Of a DNA stretch of 64,000 bases, positions 42,376-54,300 are shown in pieces. The DNA is taken from the NCBI GenBank assembly GCA_023052935.1, contig CM041294.1, positions 96,913,616-96,977,615 of the forward strand. Direction: 5' to 3'. Under the pieces are notes generated by a model that worked only from the letters and a program-made list of their open reading frames with translations, did no database searches and was not told where the DNA came from. Both the position numbers and the translations under genes were made by a program. The stretch is from Piezodorus guildinii. Lineage: Eukaryota; Arthropoda; Insecta; Hemiptera; Pentatomidae. Every line of letters begins with the position of its first letter. Within the stretch, counting starts at the first letter, position 1.

Positions 42376-45300
42376 TTATTTCTTCATCTTGCGCTGAACG
42401 GGAGCTGTATTGGGAGGTTTTTGAGTCACGGTTCTCGATGACGACTCCCCAGGCTAAGCAAAATAACATTCATTAAAGAGATGTTCAAATATATTCATTA
42501 ACAATATAGAATAAGAATATTTATTTATTTATATAATATTTCCGACATAATGTTAACGATTTGTCTAATGTTATGCCTAAGTATTCAACTGATTTAGACC
42601 AGGGAATGTGGATTGAGTTTAATAAAAGGTGGTGGTTTATATTCGGTCTGAGCTTAGTAAAGATTATAGCTTCTGATTTGTTTGCATTTATTTTTAATTT
42701 CCAAATGTTACAATATTTATTGATTTTTTTAAAGTTTAGCTGTAACATGATTAACAATATACAGTTTGGAGGATAACTTACGGAACTGACTAGCGGTCGC
42801 TGCGTAGAATCTCTGCTCTTAGCCGCCATTGAAGGTTTCAAGCTACGTTCCTGGCTGAAATCAAGTTTAAATTGAATAAACAATATATATTATCAAATAA
42901 TAATTTGAACGAGGCAGAATAAAAGCACCATAAATACTATTTTGTAATCGTTATTTTCTGAATCATTTTGAAATTTCAAATAAAAGGCTCAACTTGTTTT
43001 TATTTATAAAGTAGGCCTTGAAAGGAGAAGGAGATGACAGAGGTTTAATTAATGATAGGTATATGAATAAGGGATTATGAAGCTTTTAACACTGGCATAA
43101 ATCTCCACCCTTATCCCCTGGCCTGAGAAAACCCTGTGTAGCCTAAAAAGGGGAATAAAAAAAAAAGGGAAAGAAAATTACATGATTTAGCAAAAAATTA
43201 TTTATGGATGGAAATAAAAATAATATTTTACTTTACATAACACAAGTTGATTGCTAACGATGGAAGTTACCTCATTTCATATCGATTCACAATTTCCTTG
43301 CAGCTGCAATCAATTATGTTCCCACAATATCAGAGAGATTTCATAAGCCATACGGTATACATTTACATAGGCCAAATGTTACATAAGCCAACAAGAATAT
43401 AATTTTTAGTAACCTTTTCTTCTTCTTTTGCATCACCCTGTAGTGCCTTTCAGAATAGGGGAGCATTTAGCCAGGATTGCCAATGGTCCCTGTTACATGA
43501 AAGGTTTCTGGCTTAGCAAATATTGATGTTTCATTTTTTGCATAAACAGTCGACATATTCCATGTACAACATTCTCGGTCGGCTGTCACAGGGTCTTTTA
43601 CCGTTGGGGATATAGTCCATGGTTTTCAATGGATCTCTATGTGCCTCCATCCTGATGACATGCCCAAACCACTTAAGCTCCTGAGTTTCCAGGACATCCT
43701 TTATCAGGGTAACTCCCAACTCCTCCCTGATCCTTTCATTGCAAATGTAGTCACGCACGTGTAGTTCTTCCTGCGATCCTTCGAAGAAACCTCAAGCCGC
43801 AGTGACTCTGCTCTTTATTCTACAGTCATCACCAAGCTTTTTGCACCATATAGAAGTAACCTTTTCTTTTCTTGTAAATATAATATTATTCTTTTTTTTT
43901 TTTTAAATTATATTCTTTTAAGAAAAAATTAATTCACTCAATATTTACTTCATTACAATTTAATTTACTCTCAGGGTATGGGTTCTTGACAATCAGGCAC
44001 AATTTTGCATTTACTTTTTAATCATAATTAGAACTTACAAAAATAATAAAACAATATGCAGGCTAACAAAGATTCCTCTTCATTTCCTTTCAGGTCCAAA
44101 ACCCAACTCTCACTGACCTTTTTTCTCTAGTTGCTTTCCATTTTCTGTTTGCGAACAAACAACCCAATAGGAGCTGTTATTTAAATTTCACTTTTTATCC
44201 TATTGTTAGTCTGCCCTATACATTACTCAAATAATAAATAAATAAATACTTTAATTACAAAAAATGGATATGTTACAATATATATATATATAGTTTAAGA
44301 TTGTACTGAGATTGAGATCAGTAATTATAAAGTATAATGTGAAGAAATTGAACTATAATTTAGTATTGAAAGGTACCATTAAGGCAGTCAACGTGTTAAA
44401 ACCATATTTTTAAGTTCGGTACTTACCGTAATGAAGGGCCATACGCAGCAATGAAAACAAGACCTGATATTATTAGCATGTATATATATCAATAAATATT
44501 AAATCTAATCATTAAAGGTTCAGAAATATCCTGTTTTTTTAAATAAAAATTCTATCAAAAGTATTCTAATTTACATTATTAAATTGCTTTTTTTTTTTTT
44601 GCTATCCAAAACCTAGATGGAAATAATACCCCTTGATTATGGCACTTAAACAATTTTAACGATAAAAGTAAATGACTTTTTTGTCTTGGGAACATAATAA
44701 TATATTTTTTCTTTTTTTCTGGAACAAGTGCCTTTGAATAATAATAGAGGAAAATTAAAACAGAACTTATGTGTCAAAATCAAGAATAGAAATAACAAAT
44801 AATAATAATAAATCAAAAGGTAACCTCTAATAATTATTATTAATCCTTTAGTGCTGAGCTAATTTTCACATATTTTGCATAAATTGCAAAAGGTTTTTGA
44901 AAAAGTACCTTATTAAGTGTACACATAATCTTAACAATTATTCGATACCAATAATCGAACAGGGCAATAGTCTGTATTCCTCCTTTCCACATTTTATAAG
45001 CATGGATAGAGAGTAGATTTATCGACAGTTCGCAATCTAAAGGTTAATGGCAATAAGTTTACCAGTAGGTGGAAAGAATTTCAGAGACTATGCGGAAGAG
45101 GAGGTAGACAATCCTTAGCCATCTATACAGAATGAATAAAAATATATTAACAAAACAAATATTCCACTTTCTCTGGATGAAAAAGACCATTACAACATGG
45201 ATCAAGAATGTTAGGAATGATTTTGAAAAGCTCAACATCTCAGAGTCACAAATGTTAGACAGAAGTAAATTTAATAGCCGAGTGAAAATCTTGAAGTGAT

Positions 45301-48300
45301 TCGAGATGGACAAAGGTCTAGGACGAACTCGAGGAGAGGACGAACTTGGACAGAAGATCAAAGGAAACAGGCCAGTGATGAACCCATGAAGGAATATTGG
45401 ATACAGAGGTTTTATTTCTTTATTATACTGGTAATTTTATGTTTGTTTGTATAAGTGGAAAGGTATACCCAGAATATTATTTTATTTATTTTCTTTATAA
45501 CTTAAAAGGACTAATTTTATTTAAGTTTAATGGTTTCGTTATTAAAAAATAAAATAAAAATAACCTGGGGGCCCATCATAATAAAGAGAGATAAATTTGA
45601 ACCCACACCCTTCTGCACTGAGTGTGGGCACTATATGAAACTAGGATTACACATTTCATAATGTTCCTTGCAGGTCCTCTCTTTCTATGGAAGATTTTTA
45701 AGTTACAACAAAACATACATTACAATATTATAACTGAAGGATCATCAAAAAGAATTGCTTCCTCAAAAACATAGTTGTGACAAAGATGTTGGCAAAAACA
45801 CCTTATACATTAGACGTGTGGCATCAACACATGTGGCTGCCAAGGAGACATAACCTTCATGCTTGTGTGTTGAAGAAATACTTTTGTGTGTTTCAAATAA
45901 TGTTATATGTGGGGTGTTTAAATAAAAATATTGACCCATATTTGATGTGGTTTATGTGGTGATACCACATATTAGTGAACCCGACGTGATGTGAACACGC
46001 AACCTTCTGATCTGGAGTCATCAAGGATGTGTTGATTGCTTCTACATCCATGGAAGAACACCTCCAGCACCTAAACATTGTATTTCGGCGCCTTTCACAA
46101 TATAAAAGCATCAACCTGGAGAAGAGGCGAAGAACTGGATCTCTGATTATCATCCAATTTGTTACAATTCCAATATTACAGACCCATTAAAGGATTATTT
46201 TTTATGATGCTAAAACTTCTTTACTGAATCCACAAATGTATTAATTGATTTAGCTAGTTATTAATAGTTACCTGTTCCCCCGAGACGTGGAACCAGACTT
46301 CTTGAACATTCCACTAAGTTTGTCTTTGAACTGCTTCCCTCCAACTCGCTCATCGACGGTATTCAAGCTGGAGTCTGAACCTGGATCCAGCTGAAAATTT
46401 TTGAATCATCACTAGTTTATCTCCATTGATAGCAGTCTCTTACAGGCTAAACTAAAACAATAATACATTAAGACATCATAATGAATTTTGAAAACAGAGA
46501 TGACTCTGGAGCAAGCTCTGAAATGTAGATGTTTTAAGGTTGAAGATTGGTTATAGAAGTGAATGGTGAAGGTGTTAGTTCAACATAGAATACGAAGGGA
46601 TAAAGGGCTGAAGTAAAAAACTCAGACAAAGACAAGTGGAAAGACAGAGAATGCCGTGATAGATATAGATGATTATGATCAGATGATGTTAGAGATTACA
46701 GTAAACTAATTTTAACACCCTGGCGATGCCCTTAGACTTACAAATTCTAAAATTCATTAGAACCGGATATAATGTGACCTTTGATAAATCAAGTAATCAC
46801 AGACCCAGTCATGGCATATATTGCTACACTGATGGTTCACTAATGGACAGTGGCTCAGGTGCAGGGGTCTGGAGGAAGGACAAACTGGACTCTGGAGCTA
46901 TCATTCCACTAGGCAAAAATACAACAGTCTTCCAAGCTGAATTACTAGCTATTCTATATTTTGCATCTGACTTATGTGCCGATAAAGTTAGTGGTAAAAA
47001 AATTAATATCTATGCTTATAGTCAGGCGGCACTTGGTCCTCCAAATAATCATGCAACAACCTCAAAAGTTTTTGAAGAATGTAATCAAACCCTAAATAAT
47101 CTTGCTTGAAATAACAGAATTAGCATCAAATGGGTACCTAAACACACTGAATTTAGTGGCAATGAGAAAGCCGACGAATTGGCTAGGAAAGGCTCAGCAA
47201 TCATTCCCATAACACCAGAACTCCTTTTGTAAGGTCTCTATAATTATTTATTTATATAAGTGCTAGCCCAGTGCGAAGACATATGGTTCCAGGTCAGGTC
47301 CGAGTACCTGGTCAATTAATGTTTGCCAAGTTGCGGGTGCGTTGTGAAGACCGAAGGGCATTCTGTTAAATTGGAACAGTTGGGTACCGTGAAAGCCGTC
47401 TTTTCTTTACCTTCATCTGAAAGACCAATCTGCCAATACGCTGATTTCAAGTCCAGAGTACTGAGGTACTTCGCATTTCTTATGCGGTATGACCAAATAT
47501 GGTAAGGGGAATGCATCCTTCTTGGATATCCCGTTCAGATGTCTAAAGTCAATGCAGAACCAGTATGATTTATCAGGCTTCCTGACCATCACCACTGGAG
47601 AGGACCATAGGCAGCTACTTTTCTCGACCGAACCCATAGCAATCATCTCATCCAACTGATTGTGCATTTCTCTAAGAACGGCTAATATCTTTGTTTTATG
47701 GGTGGATGGTCTCCTGTATCGATTTTATGAGTGTAGTTCTTGACACATCTAATCTTCGCTCCCCTTTCATCAAGGCGTTTATTTAAAAGTTGTTGAAGAT
47801 GTTCTCGTTCAGTTGATGTTAGAAACTCTTCTGAAACCAATGCACTAGCAACAAGACAATTTCTGTTATCAGTAGTATCCTTGAACATCCAAATATCGTC
47901 GCCTAGATTAGGTACGACTCCCATCGATTTCCAAAAGTCCACTCCGAGGATCAAAGGTATAGTAAGATCAGGGGCTACTTAAGTTGTGATTACCCTAACT
48001 TTATTTTCCAATTTAAAGGGTTTGGTTACCTCACCTAATACGGAGCATCCTTGACCGTGAGGGACCACAATCTTTCCGATATTAGATTTCCTCATCTCTA
48101 TTCGGACTTTAATAAGATCCCAGCCCCGGTCCAACTAAAATCGTCCGAGATGCGCCGGAGTCCAATAACCCCATCATGGAACGGTCGAAAATATTCACAA
48201 ATAGGTATGGCTGCTGATCTTGATAACCAGGTCTTCATTGTTTATAGTTTCCTTGGGCTGCCTCAAATGTAGCCAACATCTCTTTTTTTGCATTCGACTG

Positions 48301-51300
48301 GCCCCAATCTGGCAGAGAGGTGTGGGGCAAGACTAATTCCCCTCTGCTTCGCTGTTTCCCGTCTTCGCGAACTTCTTTGCTCCTCGCGTTCTACACTGAG
48401 CACATTCATAAATTTTCACTCCTTTCTCGCCGCAGCCATTACAAAAGATATGGCGAGGCTCCTAACAATCACGGAAACAGTGACCTTGTCCATTGCAGTT
48501 CCAACAGATAGCGTGACAGGCGTTTTTCAACTGCAGTTAATTCAGAAAAAGGCTCTTCTATGGAAGTGTCCATATCGAGAGAAGCTTCTTCACAACGCTT
48601 TTCTCCATGATACCCTAAATCAGGCTCTAACAGACCACGGATGGAGGTTCTCTGAATCTTGAATGAGGACTCTCCCTAACGACAACTGGTAGAGTGTATG
48701 CTCAAGTTCTTCTGTATTATCATAATCGGCTAATCCGAGAAGCGCCAAGTATTCCGGCCTTAAATTTCTTTCAATTATGGTCATCTGTTCCCTCTCAGTC
48801 AAAGGGGTTGACAGCCGTCCCATAAGAGACCTTAATTTCGCAATAAATACTGCCGTCGGCTCATTAGCTTCCTGCGTCCACCGGAGGACTTCGTTCATTA
48901 ATATTCGATCATAATCAGGGTCCCTGAATGCCTGCTTGAGCCGACTCACTACCTCACTCCAATTAGAAAACTGATTTCGATTCACTCTAAACCAAACCAA
49001 TGCCGATCCATTTAAGAGATCTCCGGCCACTTTAAATAACTCTTCTTGACTTATGCCATGTGCTAATCTTCACTCTTCCGCTTCTTCCAAAAATGAACTC
49101 AAAGATGTACTCGCTGAATCGCCTGAAAACTGTAGGCCCCATTTGTAAGCCTTGATATCTCTTATATTCGGCTTTTGATCTTCAATAGGTGACATAGCAA
49201 GAGGAAACGGTTGGTAGTTTGATCATAAATTTTTTGTCCCACAATTCAGCCATCAAAAACATACTCCTGTCACTTTGATGCTTCCAACACTCTTTGAATT
49301 CTGAGGTGACAGTCAATCGCCCTAAATGACCATGAATATGCCAAATCTGTGAATCCAGACGCCTAAATTCCATTATATCACTGACTGTAAGCTCATCAAT
49401 TCGTTCTGCCAAGGTGGCATACTTTCTCATACAGACGTCTATGTCTTCCCCAACATTTAACGAAACTACAATTTCATGGAGCGGCTGAACACTATCAGCA
49501 AATGCTCTTGAGAGCCTCCTCCTCAAATCCATGTTGTCACCAGAATCGGATATTCCATGAATGTGTAACTCATAAGCCACCTCGTCCTTAAGTAATTTTG
49601 TGGCATCCATATTTGATACGAATTCTCCCCTTTAAATAATCTCATGCCCCACCTTGGGCGCCAATGTAACCTCTATATTTACACTCTATAATTATTTATT
49701 TATATAAGTGCTAGCCCAGTAGAGGAGGAGTGAGTAGTAACCATTTTTTACTTGAAACTTCATTATTTTCACAAAACAACATCAGGTAATTGATCCTAAA
49801 AGGTTACAATACAATTTTATAATACATCAAATTTATAACTTTTACTGTAAACAAAAAAACAACTAAATTTTGGAAATAAACTTACCCTTACGGGTTCAAT
49901 ATTCATTAATAAAACAAAACAAAACTAACTGAATAAACATATAACATTAACTTAACAAGACAAACATAATCACACATATAATCAATAACACATAAAACCA
50001 ATGTTTTGTAACCTCCCTTATTTTAAAATAAATTTTAATTGAAATGTCAGATGATTTAGTCAGAGCTAGGGTTTGTTCCAACCCTAGTTTTTGTCAGCTG
50101 TGACACTTAGCGGTATCAGCTTAAGTTCTGCTTTTAGGACTATTAAACAATCCTATCTAACTGAATTTAAACAAGGGACAACAACATTCACTTAGATTTT
50201 TAGATGGTCTCAGTATTAATAGAAGCAACAAATAGTATGCGTAGGTCTCCCCTAAAAACCGTAACTGCTATCTGAAAACTCAATTACCAGATACTATGCA
50301 GATAAGAAGATGGAACATCTTTTCATATAATCTGCTGTTGTGACAGGCTTGTAAGGCTACTGTTCAGGATTTTTGGTGCTGACCGCCTGGAAAACCCACT
50401 GAGAAATAAGCTAGTTGATCCTAACAGCCTTCTAAAGTTTGCTTTTGCTACTAAACTCATGTACTGATTATTCAACTTCTATTCTATGGCACATAATAGA
50501 CCTATTTGTTCGCAGTGCTAGTCTATGACAGCAAAAAAAAAAAAAACTATTAATGGGTTTTTAGATTAGGAATTGTATCCGACATAGAATACGTAATACC
50601 TAATACCTAAAACCTGTGCCCCTACAATCCATGAAGGGTGGTCTTGGACTCAGAACTTATGGTATAAATATTTCTATCAACACCTGTACAAGGAGTTAAT
50701 AGGCCAAAAATCACGCTCAGTCCCAAGATTTTTCTCCAAAATTTTGAATAACCACTTATAGAGGCAGGGACTTGAGGACTAAACTGAAAATGAATTACTA
50801 TAAAGCAGGAAAATGGAAACCATTGGTTTATACAGCCCATTTTAGGCCACTTAAGTCCTAAGAATAAGCATGAATATTCCATTTATTATTTATGAATGAA
50901 TGAATGTATGGAAAATAATTTTTATTCAGGGACATTTCGTCCCTTAATAATAATATACAGTGAACAGAGGAAGTCTAATTTGTATTGCTTCATTTGATAC
51001 ATAATTATTTAGTCAGTAAAGTATTTAAAGTTATTATAAATAAAAAATACAAATAAAAAACAGATAACATCGAATGAGTTTAGTTAAGTATTAATCAAAG
51101 TCAGGATTTATCACATATATGCGGAAGATTGATTTTTGAGGAGGTGGATAAACAATTGGTTTTGAAAGTGGTTAGGAATGACTCTATCCCTCTGACTGAG
51201 GGAGATGGTTAAAGAGTTCCAAAGTATGATAGCACGGATGACAAAGGATTTTTCAAAGGATGCTGTTCTATAAGAGAGTAGATATAGATTGGTAGGTTGG

Positions 51301-54300
51301 GATCTTGTATTTAGGGTGTGCACGGAACAAAGAGTAAAGAGGTCAAAGATATAGGAAGATTTTCTGGCTCGAAAGATTGGAATAGGAAGATGCCAAGTAG
51401 GTATTTTCTTCGGGGTTTGGGATATAGCCTTTGACCAGAATACCAGTGAGAGGCGTGTGACTGTCTTATTTGTAACGATAATTAGCTAATATATAAATGT
51501 AAACAATATAATATGACTAGCAAGGTTTGAATAGTATGCTGTGTCCAAAGAGTAATATAATATTTGGACTGCATTATTTTAAATATATTTATACATTACA
51601 TACATATTTATACATTATACATATTTATTAAATACATTATCCTCTTTAGGATTGTTTATATTTCTAACTGAGATATTTTAAAAACGCCGCAAATTATTAC
51701 ACAATGCTTTATTATTTCCAAATAACAATATTAGGGTATAACTGTTTATATAACTATTGATAGGCAATTAAGTAATATGAAAAGCAATAATTCAAAGGAA
51801 AATGGCATATCACCTCTGCTAATTTCAAAATGCTATATCTCTGCTAGTTCTTAACCAATTTCAATGATTCTTTTCTCATTTTGTAGGAAATTTAATCATC
51901 TATCAAATAACACTAAAAACAAATTTTTTGTATTTATTTATTGGGAGAAACAGATTTTTTTTTTGTCGATTACAAAGGTTCATTATTGAAAATGAAATTT
52001 TTGTTTTCTCTTTGTTCACCCCATTGTCTTGATCTCGATAATCTTTTTGATTTTTCTCTGTTATCAATAATAACCGATTTTTGGTGGAATTACATCTATT
52101 ATAATTTGTTACTTGAATATACATATGGATTTTTTTCTTTTATTTAATTTTTTTATTTATCCCCTTTACTGATTCTAAAACTCTATGCATATTTTTCTCC
52201 ATCTTCAAAAACAACTGAGTCATGAGGGTAGTAATAGGTGAAATTTCAAATTTTTTGGTTAAAAAACACTGATAAATTTTTTCTCTATCTTAAAAAATAA
52301 CTGAGTTATTGAATTAAATCACTTTTAATCGACCGCCATTTTAAAAATAACCAGCTAATATCAATGTCTAGGTGTTGGGGTCATCGTTGCATGAACTAGT
52401 ATTTTTGTAGCGATTTTCAAAAAAACTTGTCCAATAGTTTCGGAAAAATGCCGCAGACGGCAGACAAACTTTTTTTTTTTTTTTTTTATCATTATTTGCA
52501 TTCTATGCAACTTGAAACATAAGTTCTCAAATTTTGAGCAGGGGTAATTTTTTTGTTTTTTTGTCGATTACAAAGGTTCATTATTGAAAATAATAAACCA
52601 AAATTTAGTGACGACAAATATTGATTCAGAAAACCACTTATTAGTTAAGTAGCATTTTGGAATTATGTTCTTTGGAAAGAAAAATTATGAGCTGGGTTCA
52701 ATGTAAATGTTCACTCCTAACCACCCAAACAACATTGTTTTTCATAAACCATAATATATGTTCTATACTTCTAAGCTTAAAAACAATTTGTCTAGTAACA
52801 TTTCATAAAATCGACATATTAAAGCAGTACGATTTTGTCCCAAACAAAGAATGAGTTCGATACCTGGCTGGTTGAGCCAGCGTCACTCTCTTGATCTATG
52901 CTCCGCGACTTGGTCAGCTTCTTCAACTTTCCGAAGAGTCCTAACTTCTTCTTCTTGTCTGACGGAATAATCTCACTCTGGGTGGATCCTCCCGACAACC
53001 GGCTGTAACCAAGCAGGAAATTAAAACAATATTCCCTCTCTAGAGATGAAGATAGTAAAGACATATCTTAACCTGTCTAAACTGTTCTCTCTCCTGTACA
53101 GGCTTTGTCGGAATTTTTCGGAATCCTCAAAAGACTGCACACTCGTCATACTTCCCTCTTGGTCGTCCATCTGCCATACTTGCTATAAAACAAAAGAGGC
53201 TAACTAGAAAATACACTTTTAAAGAAAGGATATAAAAATACAAGTTGATAATATAATATAATATTCTTGTTTTAAAAATTATATTCTCTCAAGACAAAAA
53301 TAATTTAAAACATATTTACTAAATTAAAATTTCATTTACTCTCAGGGTATGGGTTCTTGACAACCAGGCACAATCCTTGATATATAATTTTTAATTATAC
53401 TATAACTTACAACATTAATACAAAATATGCAGGCTAACAAAGATTCTTCTTCATATTCAAGCAGAAGCAGCTCCTCCCCTTTCCAAGTCCAAAACCCAAC
53501 TCCAACTGACCTATTTCTACCTGAAAATTTGTACCTGCTAGGGTTTTTTTTTTTTTTTTTTTTTTTTACACTACCATCCAAAATGGATGCTATCTTTGGA
53601 AACAATCATCCAATTGGAGTTGTTAATTTTAATTTTCATCTTATTGTTAGCCTGCCTAACAATATTTAAATAATAAATAAATAAATATATATATATTTTA
53701 TTTTAAAAAATGGGAATGTTACAATAAGTTATAAAAACCACTTATTGATCATAATTAGTTTTAAGGAGATCAAAACTTTGAAATAGAATCAAATTTAGAA
53801 CAAAGAAAAGTGAATTAAGGAACAGAGACTGTATTTTTAATAATTATATAGATTCATTAATTATATATTTATCTTATTTTTTATTGAATTTTTTGAAATT
53901 GTATTATTTGTTTTTCTTATTTTATTGAACACTTCTTAAAAATGTATTGTATCCTATTCCTTAACCTAAAACATTTTTCCTGTTCTAGCACTTCACATTC
54001 CCAGTCATGACCAATCTCCTCATGTCCTGTCATGTTAATGCACAATCCCTCATAGCCCACAATGAATTCCAACAATATTTCCTAGATAATTTCTATCACA
54101 TAATAGCTGTATCCAAAACCTGGCTCAAACCTCACATCCCATCCTCTCAAGTATCCCTCTCCAATTATTCCTTCCTTCACCATGATAGACCAGGAGTGGT
54201 GGTGTGGGTCTGTATATACATGACAGCCTCGAGGCCAAAATCCTTTTCCAATCTCCTTCTCCTGACTATCCTCATCTCGAATATATATTTGTGGAGATTT

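Larger units (their letters stand above)
47228..50105 (-). mobile_element. Ty3/Gypsy LTR retrotransposon relic, internally deleted
   Basis: Order on the minus strand: 5' LTR 50105-49665 (441 bp, TGTCACAGCTGAC...GGTTACA), primer site TTGGCGCCCAAGGTGGGGC (tRNA-Lys type) just inside, two gag pieces (49610-49182 and 49030-48620), broken protease region, then reverse transcriptase in pieces down to 47280. The 3' LTR is reduced to about 47 bases (47274-47228). The deletion joins reverse transcriptase just before its catalytic YxDD to the LTR end, so RNase H and integrase are lost. No envelope gene. Frameshifts and stops throughout; inactive. It sits inside a LINE. Confidence 0.85.

Noticed and set aside
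53427..53669. 80-codon frame with a phenylalanine run
   Set aside because: Spans a poly(T) tract within repeat Y; not a gene.
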